From: a bacterium UBA2214
GTDB lineage: Bacteria > Zhuqueibacterota > Zhuqueibacteria > Residuimicrobiales > Residuimicrobiaceae
Assembly: GCA_002327255.1 (NCBI GenBank)
Contig: DCUM01000112.1
Location: 1 to 12,445, forward strand
Direction of reading: 5' to 3'
DNA length: 12,445 nucleotides
The position numbers and the translations under genes were made by a program. Positions 1-6,522 of the stretch are shown here, piece after piece. Positions within the stretch are counted from its first letter, which is position 1, and the number at the start of each line of letters is the position of its first letter. The notes beneath the pieces were generated by a model. That model did not search any database. It worked only from the letters and a program-made list of their open reading frames with translations, and was not told the DNA's origin.

Positions 1-7
1 CGTTCAA

Positions 8-111
8 GGTGTGCCAATGACGCTCCTCTGTCAGTAACCTGGCAAATGAGTGCAGGGCGGGCAGCCTGCTCGCCCTGCAACGGCTCCGGTCTATCCGGGT
101 TGCGTAGCACC
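8..111 (+). ncRNA. Candidate structured RNA, four-helix junction (unassigned)
   Basis: No gene is convincing here, but the plus strand folds by eye into a compact junction. The closing helix pairs 8-12 with 107-111 and 20-23 with 102-105. One arm pairs 26-28 with 48-50 and 29-34 with 39-44, with a TAAC loop. A perfect 9-bp GC-rich arm pairs 51-59 with 71-79. A short arm pairs 85-89 with 95-99. Three of the pairs are G-U wobbles in plus-strand RNA and would be A-C mismatches in the antisense RNA, so the plus strand is favoured. No T-run follows, so it is not a simple intrinsic terminator. I could not match it to tRNA, tmRNA, SRP RNA, RNase P RNA or a riboswitch class. It could also be the 3' untranslated region of a gene left of the window. 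Confidence 0.3.
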
Positions 112-199
112 AATCTAACAAATCCCCGGCAAATTGTCAACATGGAATGCAGGACAGAAAAGTCTTCCTCCCGCAGCTGGACGCGAGGGGAAAATTGCC

Positions 200-228
200 T
201 TGACTTTGTGGCTTTATTTTGATATTTT
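200..228 (+). promoter_or_regulatory. Sigma-70-type promoter for the radA operon
   Basis: TTGACT at 200-205 and TATTTT at 223-228 are separated by exactly 17 bp. An AT-rich spacer contains TTTATTTT. The predicted transcript starts near 235, about 50 nt before the radA start. The same -35 word and a very similar spacer recur upstream of the symporter gene. Confidence 0.6.
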
Positions 229-285
229 TTTTCTTGAGCCAAATCACAGGTTTTATAACAGAGCGGCACGGGAGAGAGGGTTGAG

Positions 286-1650
286 GTGAAGAGAGAAAAG
301 ACGCAGTTTGTCTGCCAGAATTGCGGCAACGCTTCACCGCGCTGGCTGGGGAAATGCCCGGCCTGCGAAGCCTGGAACAGCCATGTCGAAGAGCGCGCGC
401 CCACAGCGGCCGGCCGCAAAGCGGCCGGTTCGGCCATTCCGCGCAGCGCGGCCATGCCACTTTCCCGGATCAGCACCGACCAGATGCCGCGGCTGCAGAC
501 CATCAGTCCCGAATTCAACCACGTCCTCGGTGACGGCGTCGTCCCCGGATCGGTCGTCCTGATCGGCGGCGACCCCGGCATCGGCAAATCGACGCTGTTG
601 CTGCAGGAAGCCGCCGGCATGAGCCGGGAGGGCTTCCCGGTGCTCTACGTCACGGGCGAAGAGTCCGCGCAGCAGACCAAGATGCGCGCGCAGCGCCTCG
701 GCCTCGATTCCGATGCGCTGTATGTCCTCGCCGAAACCGAAGTGGAGAGTGTGCTGGCGACCATCCTGCAGCTCCAGCCGCGACTGGTGGTGGTGGATTC
801 GATCCAGACGATGTATACGCCGCTGCTGGAGAGCGCCCCGGGCAGCGTCAGTCAGGTGCGCGAATGCGCGCTGCGCCTGATTCAGGTGGCCAAGGCGGAA
901 AATATCCCCGTCTTTTTGGTGGGACACGTCACCAAGGAAGGCATGCTGGCGGGCCCCAAAGTCCTCGAACACATGGTCGATGCCCTGCTGCTTTTCGAGG
1001 GCGATCGCGACCATTTTTACCGAATATTGCGCGCTGCCAAGAACCGCTTCGGTTCGACGAGGGAGATCGGCGTCTTTGAGATGACGGAGAAGGGCTTGCG
1101 GGACGTCCCCAATCCATCGGCCGTTTTTCTGTCCGAACGCCGCAGCGAAAACACCGGTTCTGCCGTGATCTGCTGCATGGAAGGGACGCGTCCCCTGCTG
1201 CTGGAAATCCAGGCGCTGGTGAGTCCCAGCAATTACGGCTTGCCGCAACGCACGACCACCGGACTGGATGTGAAGCGGGTGCAGATGCTGCTCGCGGTGC
1301 TGGAGAAACGGCTGGGCTATCACGTCGGCACCATGGACGTCTACGTCAATGCCGTCGGCGGATTCCGCATCGATGAGACTTCGGCCGATCTCGGCATCAT
1401 CACCTGCATCGCGTCGTCGATGCGCAACCGCGTCGTCGACAGCTCCGCGGTCGTCATCGGAGAAATCGGATTGGGGGGCGAGTTGCGCGCCGTGGCGCAG
1501 ATCGAATCCCGCCTCGCCGAGGCGGAAAAAATGGGATTCAGGCATGCGGTGATCCCCCGGGGAAATCGTAAAAACCTCTCCCTGGATATCAAGGTGACCG
1601 TGCATGCCGTCAGCCAGGCCGAGGAGGCCTTTGAAATCGTTTTGCAATAA
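286..1650 (+). CDS. radA: DNA repair protein RadA (Sms)
   Basis: RadA is a RecA-like, Lon-related ATPase that helps process recombination intermediates and drives branch migration with RecA in the cytoplasm. Every hallmark is visible in 454 residues, the usual family length. An N-terminal C4 zinc finger uses C10, C13, C24 and C27. A Walker A loop lies at about 95-103 (GDPGIGKST) and Walker B at 167-171 (LVVVD). The RadA-specific KNRFG motif is at 252-256, and a Lon-protease-like C-terminal domain follows from about residue 290. The start is GTG, chosen because the AGAGGG-type ribosome site at 275-280 sits 5 nt upstream and the zinc finger begins directly after it. It is first in the operon, 27 nt ahead of tgt. 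Long open frames on the opposite strand across this gene are codon-usage shadows. Confidence 0.97.
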   Translation: MKREKTQFVCQNCGNASPRWLGKCPACEAWNSHVEERAPTAAGRKAAGSAIPRSAAMPLSRISTDQMPRLQTISPEFNHVLGDGVVPGSVVLIGGDPGIGKSTLLLQEAAGMSREGFPVLYVTGEESAQQTKMRAQRLGLDSDALYVLAETEVESVLATILQLQPRLVVVDSIQTMYTPLLESAPGSVSQVRECALRLIQVAKAENIPVFLVGHVTKEGMLAGPKVLEHMVDALLLFEGDRDHFYRILRAAKNRFGSTREIGVFEMTEKGLRDVPNPSAVFLSERRSENTGSAVICCMEGTRPLLLEIQALVSPSNYGLPQRTTTGLDVKRVQMLLAVLEKRLGYHVGTMDVYVNAVGGFRIDETSADLGIITCIASSMRNRVVDSSAVVIGEIGLGGELRAVAQIESRLAEAEKMGFRHAVIPRGNRKNLSLDIKVTVHAVSQAEEAFEIVLQ

Positions 1651-1677
1651 TAGTCCAGATAACTGATAGAATGGAAT

Positions 1678-2811
1678 ATGGCTTTTTTCAGGATTGTTCG
1701 TAAAGATTCACACAGTAAAGCGCGTGCCGGCATCCTGCACACGGCCCATGGGTCGATCCAGACTCCCGTTTTTATGCCAGTGGGGACGCAAGCAACCGTA
1801 AAGACGTTATCACCGGCGGATTTGCGGGCTGTCAAGGCCCAGATTATCCTGAATAATACCTATCATCTCTATCTGCGTCCCGGCGCCGCCCTGGTGTGCG
1901 AGGCGGGTGGCGTGCAGAAATTCAGCGCCTGGAAGGGGCCCATCCTCACCGACAGCGGCGGCTATCAGGTCTTCAGTCTGGCGGCCCTGAACAAAATCAC
2001 GGCGGATGGTTTCCGCTTCCAGTCGCATATCGACGGATCGCGCCATTTTTTCAGCCCGGAAAAAGTGGTGGAAATCCAGCGCGATCTCGGCTCCGATATC
2101 ATGATGGTTCTCGACGAATGCGCGCCCTATCCCTGCGATTACGCCTATGCCCGCAAGGCACACCGGCTGACCATCGATTGGGCGCTGCGCAGTCGGAAGG
2201 CCTTTGCGGAGATCAAGGAGCGCCACGGCTATCCGCAATATCAGTTCGCCATCGTGCAGGGCAGTGTCTACCCGGATCTGCGCCGCGACAGCGCCCGGGC
2301 TTTGGTCGATATGGATTTTCCGGGATACGGCATCGGCGGACTCTCGGTGGGTGAACCCAAAAAAGAGATGTTCGAGATGACCGACATCGTGACCGACATT
2401 CTGCCGGCGAACAAACCACGCTATCTCATGGGCGTGGGCAAACCGGAGGATTTACTCGACGGTATCGAACGCGGCGTCGATATGTTCGACTGCATCATGC
2501 CGACGCGCAACGGCAGAAACGGCACGGCTTTCACCAGCCACGGCCAACTGGTGATTAAAAACGCCAAATTCAAGCGGCAGTTCATCCCGCTGGATGAGCC
2601 GTGCGATTGCTACACCTGCCGCACTTTCACGCGCGCCTATCTGCGCCATCTCTTTAATGCGCAGGAGGTGCTGGTGCTGCGTTTGATCAGCCTGCACAAT
2701 GTGCACTTTTATGTGCAGCTGATGCGCAGGGCCCGGCAGGCGATTCTGGCGGGTGCCTTTATGCCTTTTAAAAAAGAGTTTCTTGAACACTATCGTAAAT
2801 CATCGGAATAA
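1678..2811 (+). CDS. tgt: Queuine/preQ1 tRNA-guanine transglycosylase
   Basis: Tgt exchanges guanine 34 in the anticodon of GUN-type tRNAs (Asp, Asn, His, Tyr) for preQ1, the base-insertion step of queuosine synthesis. The 377-residue product has the family signatures. The general-base aspartate is D92 in the DSGGYQVFSL stretch. The nucleophile is D271 in FDCIMPTRNGR. The zinc site is C309, C311, C314 and H340, with the CxCxxC...H spacing of the E. coli enzyme. The ATG start has only a weak Shine-Dalgarno, which suggests translation partly coupled to radA 27 nt upstream. The next gene is yajC, a classic tgt-yajC pairing. No queA or other queuosine gene is in the window. Confidence 0.97.
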   Translation: MAFFRIVRKDSHSKARAGILHTAHGSIQTPVFMPVGTQATVKTLSPADLRAVKAQIILNNTYHLYLRPGAALVCEAGGVQKFSAWKGPILTDSGGYQVFSLAALNKITADGFRFQSHIDGSRHFFSPEKVVEIQRDLGSDIMMVLDECAPYPCDYAYARKAHRLTIDWALRSRKAFAEIKERHGYPQYQFAIVQGSVYPDLRRDSARALVDMDFPGYGIGGLSVGEPKKEMFEMTDIVTDILPANKPRYLMGVGKPEDLLDGIERGVDMFDCIMPTRNGRNGTAFTSHGQLVIKNAKFKRQFIPLDEPCDCYTCRTFTRAYLRHLFNAQEVLVLRLISLHNVHFYVQLMRRARQAILAGAFMPFKKEFLEHYRKSSE

Positions 2812-2834
2812 TAATAACATTCACCCCATTGCAT

Positions 2835-2839
2835 GGAGG
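2835..2839 (+). promoter_or_regulatory. Ribosome binding site fixing the yajC start
   Basis: GGAGG lies 4 nt before the GTG at 2844. An in-frame TTG at 2829 lies upstream of this site, so the GTG is the better start. Confidence 0.7.
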
Positions 2840-2843
2840 TTTT

Positions 2844-3185
2844 GTGAATCCTTTACTGTTCGTTCTCGCCTCGGCGGCACCCAATCAGCAGCAGGGCGCC
2901 GGCAGCTCCTTCGGTTTTTTCCTGCCGATCATTTTGATTTTCGTCATCATGTACTTTTTGATGTTCAGACCGCAGGCCAAAAAACAGAAAGAGATGCGCA
3001 AGATGCTGGAAGCCCTGCAAAAGGGCGACCGCGTCCTCACCATTGGCGGCGTTTTCGGTGTTGTCGCCGGCCTCAAAGAGAAAGAGAACGTCGTCATTCT
3101 CAAGATCGCCGACAATGTCAAGATCGAAGTGACCAAAACCGCCATCGCCCGCAAGCTGGCCGAGGGCGAAACCGCAGGTGAATGA
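2844..3185 (+). CDS. yajC: Preprotein translocase accessory subunit YajC
   Basis: YajC is a small single-span inner-membrane protein that associates with SecDF and the SecYEG translocon. The 113-residue product has a short N-terminal stretch, one strongly hydrophobic helix (about 23-41), the conserved RPQ (42-44) that follows it, a basic coiled segment (KKQKEMRKMLEAL), and the cytoplasmic GDxVLTIGGVFGVV domain. The start is GTG, chosen from the GGAGG site 4 nt upstream. It follows tgt by 32 nt, as in many bacteria. The gene after it is fmt rather than the usual secD and secF, so the SecDF partner must be encoded elsewhere. Confidence 0.94.
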   Translation: MNPLLFVLASAAPNQQQGAGSSFGFFLPIILIFVIMYFLMFRPQAKKQKEMRKMLEALQKGDRVLTIGGVFGVVAGLKEKENVVILKIADNVKIEVTKTAIARKLAEGETAGE

Positions 3186-3212
3186 TTCTCTGCACACGTG
3201 CATCAGGTATGA

Positions 3213-4148
3213 ATGATGAAACTCGTTTTCATGGGATCACCCGATTTTGCCCTGCCCAGCCTCAACCGTCTGCATGAGGAGGGGTATGAGGTGGCAGCGG
3301 TCGTTACGGTGCCGGATCAACCGGCCGGGCGCGGTCAAAATCTCCGGCCATCGGCCGTCAAAAAACGCGCCCTCGAACTTGGCTTGGCGGTGCTGCAGCC
3401 GCAGGAATTGCAGGATGCGGGATTCATCGAACAGATGAGAAATCTGGCCGCGGATCTGTATGTGGTCGTCGCATTCCGGATACTGCCCGCTGTGCTTTTC
3501 ACGTTACCGCCGCGCGGCACCATCAATCTCCATGCGAGTCTGCTGCCCGGATACCGCGGCGCCGCTCCCATCAACTGGGCTCTGATCAACGGGGAGACGG
3601 AAACCGGCGTGACCACCTTTTACATCGAGGAAAAAATCGATACCGGTATGTGGTTGCAACAGGCGCGCGTTCCCATCGCTCCCGAAACCACCGCGGGAGA
3701 ACTTTTCGAAACCCTCTCGCTGTTGGGGGCTGAGGTGCTGCTGCAAACGCTGCGGGGCGTGGAAAGCGGCCGGCTGCGACCGCAGCTGCAGAGCGGAACC
3801 GTCACCCGTGCGCCCAAAATCACCCGGGAGCTGACCAGGATCGATTGGCGGAAACCCGCTGCTCAAATTCATAACCTCATTCGCGGTCTGTCGCCCTATC
3901 CGGGCGCCACCACCGTTTTGCACGGTAAATCCATCAAGATAATCAAATCAGCGCTGATACAAACGCAGGGTGGCGCAACCCCGGGATCGGTCATCTTTGC
4001 ACAGGCCTGCGGAGAATGGATCGTCGCTGCCGGAGAAGGCGCCCTGCGTCTGCTGGAAGTACAGCCGGAGGGAGGGCGGCCCATGCCCTCAGCCGCTTTT
4101 CTGCGCGGTCACCCTGTCGTCGCGGGAGAAAAATTTGAAACTCTTTGA
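3213..4148 (+). CDS. fmt: Methionyl-tRNA formyltransferase
   Basis: Fmt transfers a formyl group from 10-formyltetrahydrofolate to Met-tRNA(fMet) to make the initiator tRNA. The 311-residue product starts with the MKLVFMGSPDFA Rossmann-type strand. It carries the catalytic triad N105, H107 and D143 (numbered from the first ATG) in the NLHASLLPGYRGAAPINWA and EEKIDTG motifs. The C-terminal OB-fold tRNA-binding domain begins near residue 205 and ends with the usual LLEVQPEGGRPM...FLRGHPV pattern. Two consecutive ATGs (3213, 3216) are both possible starts, and an AGGT site at 3205-3208 serves either. The deformylase gene def, often adjacent, is not next to it. Its last 14 nt overlap the start of the PASTA gene. 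Confidence 0.97.
   Translation: MMKLVFMGSPDFALPSLNRLHEEGYEVAAVVTVPDQPAGRGQNLRPSAVKKRALELGLAVLQPQELQDAGFIEQMRNLAADLYVVVAFRILPAVLFTLPPRGTINLHASLLPGYRGAAPINWALINGETETGVTTFYIEEKIDTGMWLQQARVPIAPETTAGELFETLSLLGAEVLLQTLRGVESGRLRPQLQSGTVTRAPKITRELTRIDWRKPAAQIHNLIRGLSPYPGATTVLHGKSIKIIKSALIQTQGGATPGSVIFAQACGEWIVAAGEGALRLLEVQPEGGRPMPSAAFLRGHPVVAGEKFETL
4124..4128 (+). promoter_or_regulatory. Ribosome binding site fixing the TTG start of the PASTA gene
   Basis: GGGAG inside the fmt 3' end is followed 6 nt later by TTG at 4135. No ATG or GTG is in frame nearby. The open frame extends back to 3970, but that extension lies in fmt coding sequence and reads as an unrelated peptide. Confidence 0.6.
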
Positions 4149-4911
4149 GCGCATCAAAAAAGATATCACTGACTGGAGCGATCTGAACTGGAAGCGCAAG
4201 GTATTGTATCTTACGCTTATACTCATTCTGGGTTATCTGCTCCTGGATTGGGCGATATTGCCGCTCTATACACGGCAATACCAATCCATTGCCGTACCGG
4301 ATGTCATTCACTTCTCCTGGGAAGAGTCCGCTGCAAAACTTAAAAAAGCGGGCTTGAGAGCCGTCAGGGGCAATGAACAGTATGATGAAAAGGTGCCGGA
4401 GGGCCATATTCTGTTCCAGGTTCCCGAGCCCGGCGCTGCCGTCAAGAAGGGCCGGCGAATTTACCTTACTGTTTGTAAAGGCTTTAGAATATTCGGCATG
4501 CCCAAACTGATCGGCCTATCGGAACGGGATGCGCGCTTCTTGCTGCAGGAGACCAACCTCGCCGTGGGGTATGTCGATTACCGGACGGACGATTTTTTGC
4601 CCGAAGGCGTGGTTTGCGGGCAGTCGCTGGAACCTGGTACCGATATCAGACTCGGCACCCGTGTCAATCTCACGGTCAGCGTCGGTGTCGTGCCGTCACG
4701 CTTCATCGTGCCTGACGTTGTCGGGAAATCGCTTGAAGAAGCCACACTCCATATACGCAAAGCCGGCCTGGTGCCCGGCACCCTATCCCGGCAGGCAACG
4801 GATGAACTGTTGCCGAGTACGGTGATCAGCCAGTCGTTAGTGGCCGGCACGGAAGTCAGCAGGGGTGACCCGGTCGATCTGGTCATCAGCATCTTACCCG
4901 GTTCCCAGTGA
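4135..4911 (+). CDS. Membrane-anchored PASTA-domain protein (no kinase domain)
   Basis: This 258-residue protein has a basic cytoplasmic tail of about 22 residues, one transmembrane helix (about 23-44) and three extracytoplasmic PASTA repeats (about 52-115, 118-185 and 190-256). Each repeat shows the VPD/MPK...G-x-s-x-x-x-A...L pattern and a closing Q-x-P/L-x-x-G...v-x-l-x-v-S segment. PASTA domains bind muropeptides or peptidoglycan in kinases (PrkC, PknB) and penicillin-binding proteins. Here no kinase or transpeptidase domain is attached. The TTG start is chosen from the GGGAG site at 4124-4128 and the 14-nt overlap with fmt, which implies translational coupling. rpe follows after 13 nt. 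The envelope role is inferred: a peptidoglycan-sensing or division-associated anchor is the most likely, and the partner is unknown. Confidence 0.88.
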   Translation: MKLFERIKKDITDWSDLNWKRKVLYLTLILILGYLLLDWAILPLYTRQYQSIAVPDVIHFSWEESAAKLKKAGLRAVRGNEQYDEKVPEGHILFQVPEPGAAVKKGRRIYLTVCKGFRIFGMPKLIGLSERDARFLLQETNLAVGYVDYRTDDFLPEGVVCGQSLEPGTDIRLGTRVNLTVSVGVVPSRFIVPDVVGKSLEEATLHIRKAGLVPGTLSRQATDELLPSTVISQSLVAGTEVSRGDPVDLVISILPGSQ

Positions 4912-4924
4912 GAGGGTGATGAAA

Positions 4925-5581
4925 ATGATAAAGATTGCACCTTCCATATTGAATGCGGATTTCGGCCGCCTCGCGGAACAGATACACGGCGTTGAAAAAG
5001 GCGGGGCGGACTGGATTCATCTCGATGTGATGGATGGCCATTTTGTGCCCAATATCACCATCGGACCCATGGTGGTGGAAGCGGTGCGGCGGATCACCCG
5101 GCTCCCCCTGGATGTGCATCTGATGATCTCCGATGCCGACCGTTACCTCCCCGATTTCAAGGCGGCTGGTGCCGATTTGTTGACGGTTCATGTCGAAGCC
5201 TCGCCGCATCTCTGGCGGACTCTGGAGACCATCAGGGAGCTTGGCGCCCGGGTGGGCGTGACGCTCAATCCGGCCACGCCACTCACCGTACTGCTGCCCG
5301 TTCTGCACCTGGTGGACCTGGTGCTCATCATGTCGGTGGAACCCGGATTCGGCGGACAAAAATTCATTCCCATGGCGCGTGAGCGCATCCGCCAGCTTGC
5401 AGCCTGGCGGCAGGCGCGGGGAGACGCTTATCTCATCGAAGTGGATGGGGGCATGGATACAACAACAGTGCCACAGGTCGTTGCCGATGGCGCCGATGTG
5501 CTGGTCATCGGCAAAGCCATCTTTTCACAACCGGACCTTACCGCGGCCGTGAAAAAATACCGGCAGTTGCTCCAGGTCTAA
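4925..5581 (+). CDS. rpe: Ribulose-phosphate 3-epimerase
   Basis: Rpe interconverts D-ribulose 5-phosphate and D-xylulose 5-phosphate in the pentose phosphate pathway. The 218-residue TIM barrel begins with the family N-terminus (MIKIAPSILNADF). Its metal-binding and acid/base residues are H32 and D34 in HLDVMDGHFVPN, H65 in DVHLMI, and D174 in EVDGGMD. The phosphate-binding GGQKF and ADVLVIGKAIF segments are present. ATG 4925 is preferred over in-frame GTG 4916 and ATG 4919, because the AGAGGG site at 4911-4916 is spaced well only for 4925 and because Bacillus Rpe starts the same way. It closes the radA operon. No intrinsic terminator is evident after it. Confidence 0.96.
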   Translation: MIKIAPSILNADFGRLAEQIHGVEKGGADWIHLDVMDGHFVPNITIGPMVVEAVRRITRLPLDVHLMISDADRYLPDFKAAGADLLTVHVEASPHLWRTLETIRELGARVGVTLNPATPLTVLLPVLHLVDLVLIMSVEPGFGGQKFIPMARERIRQLAAWRQARGDAYLIEVDGGMDTTTVPQVVADGADVLVIGKAIFSQPDLTAAVKKYRQLLQV

Positions 5582-5596
5582 AAAGTTTGCAATCCG

Positions 5597-5620
5597 GCAA
5601 ATATCGCTTGACATATTTGC
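5597..5620 (+). promoter_or_regulatory. Inverted repeat over the csp -35 box, possible operator
   Basis: GCAAATAT (5597-5604) and its perfect complement ATATTTGC (5613-5620) flank an 8-nt spacer. The TTGACA -35 hexamer (5608-5613) lies within the element, so a bound protein would occlude the promoter. It could also be a weak hairpin at the end of the rpe transcript, but no T-run follows. Confidence 0.4.
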
Positions 5621-5636
5621 GGGTTATGTTTAAATT
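5608..5636 (+). promoter_or_regulatory. Sigma-70-type promoter for the cold-shock gene
   Basis: A consensus TTGACA at 5608-5613 is followed after 17 bp by TAAATT at 5631-5636. Transcription would begin near 5643 and give a leader of about 85 nt, unusually long for such a short gene. Confidence 0.65.
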
Positions 5637-5648
5637 ACGCACAAGATG

Positions 5649-5696
5649 GATGAGCAAAATGCAACTATAATAAACATAGAACTCTATAGGCTCATC
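5649..5696 (+). promoter_or_regulatory. Structured 5' leader of the csp mRNA
   Basis: GATGAGC (5649-5655) pairs with GCTCATC (5690-5696), and directly inside it CTATA (5665-5669) pairs with TATAG (5685-5689). The AGGAGG ribosome site (5712-5717) lies downstream of the fold. Structured leaders that switch with temperature control cspA-type genes in E. coli. Whether this fold does so is inference. Confidence 0.4.
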
Positions 5697-5727
5697 AATC
5701 TGTTATTTGTCAGGAGGAGTGCGCGGA

Positions 5728-5928
5728 ATGCCCAAGGGCAAGATCAAGTGGTTCAATGAGAACAAAGGCTTTGGTTTTATTGAACAAGAACATGGCGATG
5801 ACGTTTTCGTTCATTTTTCTGTGATCGAAATGGATGGTTTCAAGACGCTCCCTGAAGGTACGGAAGTGGAATTTGATGCCGTTTCCGGGGAAAAGGGTCT
5901 GCAAGCGACCAAGGTCGTCAAAGTCTGA
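5728..5928 (+). CDS. Cold-shock domain protein (CspA family)
   Basis: This is a 66-residue single cold-shock domain, an OB-fold that binds single-stranded RNA or DNA and acts as an RNA chaperone. It shows the nucleic-acid-binding motifs RNP1 (KGFGFI, 13-18) and RNP2 (VFVHF, 26-30), plus the GKIKWFNENKGFG and EGTEVEFDAVSGEKGLQATKV signatures. ATG 5728 is chosen because AGGAGG (5712-5717) sits 10 nt upstream and the protein then begins MPKGKIKW like its relatives. An in-frame GTG at 5719 is too close to that site. It is a single-gene unit with its own promoter, leader and terminator. The paralogue (cspA, B, C and so on) cannot be told from sequence alone. Confidence 0.96.
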   Translation: MPKGKIKWFNENKGFGFIEQEHGDDVFVHFSVIEMDGFKTLPEGTEVEFDAVSGEKGLQATKVVKV

Positions 5929-5949
5929 GTCGAGGCCACTCTCTGCAGC

Positions 5950-5977
5950 AAACCCCGCATTTATGTGGGGTTTTTTT
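5950..5977 (+). terminator. Intrinsic terminator after the cold-shock gene
   Basis: A nine-pair stem (5951-5959 with 5964-5972, including one G-U pair) closes a TTTA loop and runs straight into seven T's (5971-5977). It should end most csp transcripts before the next gene. Confidence 0.9.
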
Positions 5978-6027
5978 GTAACCCGCTGCAGTTTTCTGCG
6001 TAATAAAACAAAAAAAAGGGTGTGACT

Positions 6028-6471
6028 ATGCCATCTGTTTTTAATAAAAAAGACATAGATAAAATCAGCAAGGTCCTCACCGTAGCCCCCAAGCAACTGG
6101 GCAATAAATACCGCTTCATCATTGAAAATCAGGAGACCAAACAGCACATCTCACTGGAAATATATCCGGATATCCCCATCGGAGATAACAGCGGGAATCT
6201 GATATCCGTCTATACGCCGACTTCACACCTGCAGTTGCATTTTTGCACCGGCTATGTAGCCAGTGATATGCTTGGCGAAGTGACCTTCATCAGTGAGTGT
6301 GGCAGCCGGGTCTCCGGCCTCATCGTCGAACGGGTCGGGGGATGCTCCCTCTATGCCAATGTCGATGCCAAATTGCTATCCGGCGACTTTAGCAAGATGG
6401 GCCCCGAAGTCATGATGTCCGGCATTGCTCTCTCTCTGGCAGAACAGCTATTGCCAACCGAACCACGCTGA
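6028..6471 (+). CDS. Hypothetical protein, unrecognised family
   Basis: I do not recognise this 147-residue protein. It has no signal peptide or membrane helix and looks like a soluble, mixed alpha/beta protein. The first 25 residues are lysine-rich (NKKDIDKISKVL). A beta-rich middle carries three cysteines (C73, C91, C106) near glycine-rich turns (GEVTF, GSRVSG, RVGG). A C-terminal helix ends in AEQLLPTEPR. ATG 6028 is chosen over GTG 6022 because the AAGGG site at 6016-6020 lies 7 nt ahead of it. Codon usage resembles its neighbours, which argues for a resident gene. It sits between the csp terminator and xerD (51 nt gap). No clear promoter is seen, so some readthrough from csp may feed it. 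Confidence 0.75.
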   Translation: MPSVFNKKDIDKISKVLTVAPKQLGNKYRFIIENQETKQHISLEIYPDIPIGDNSGNLISVYTPTSHLQLHFCTGYVASDMLGEVTFISECGSRVSGLIVERVGGCSLYANVDAKLLSGDFSKMGPEVMMSGIALSLAEQLLPTEPR

Positions 6472-6522
6472 GCGAATGCGGTGCGCTTTTCAGCCAGGCG
6501 GTAGTCCGCCGAGTATATCATC

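Noticed and set aside
1..219. Open plus-strand frame from the window edge to 219, possible 3' end of an upstream gene
   Set aside because: The peptide (rich in Ser, Arg, Asn, Cys) has no recognisable motif. The frame crosses perfect hairpins and the radA promoter, so chance openness is more likely.
334..1647. 437-codon open frame antisense to radA
   Set aside because: It lies wholly opposite a gene with complete RadA motifs. Its composition (rich in His, Gln, Asp, Arg) is typical of the shadow of a GC-rich gene, and it has no ribosome site or family resemblance.
3970..4134. Upstream extension of the PASTA protein reading frame
   Set aside because: It overlaps fmt coding sequence. The peptide is unrelated to PASTA proteins, and no ribosome site supports a start there, whereas TTG 4135 has one.
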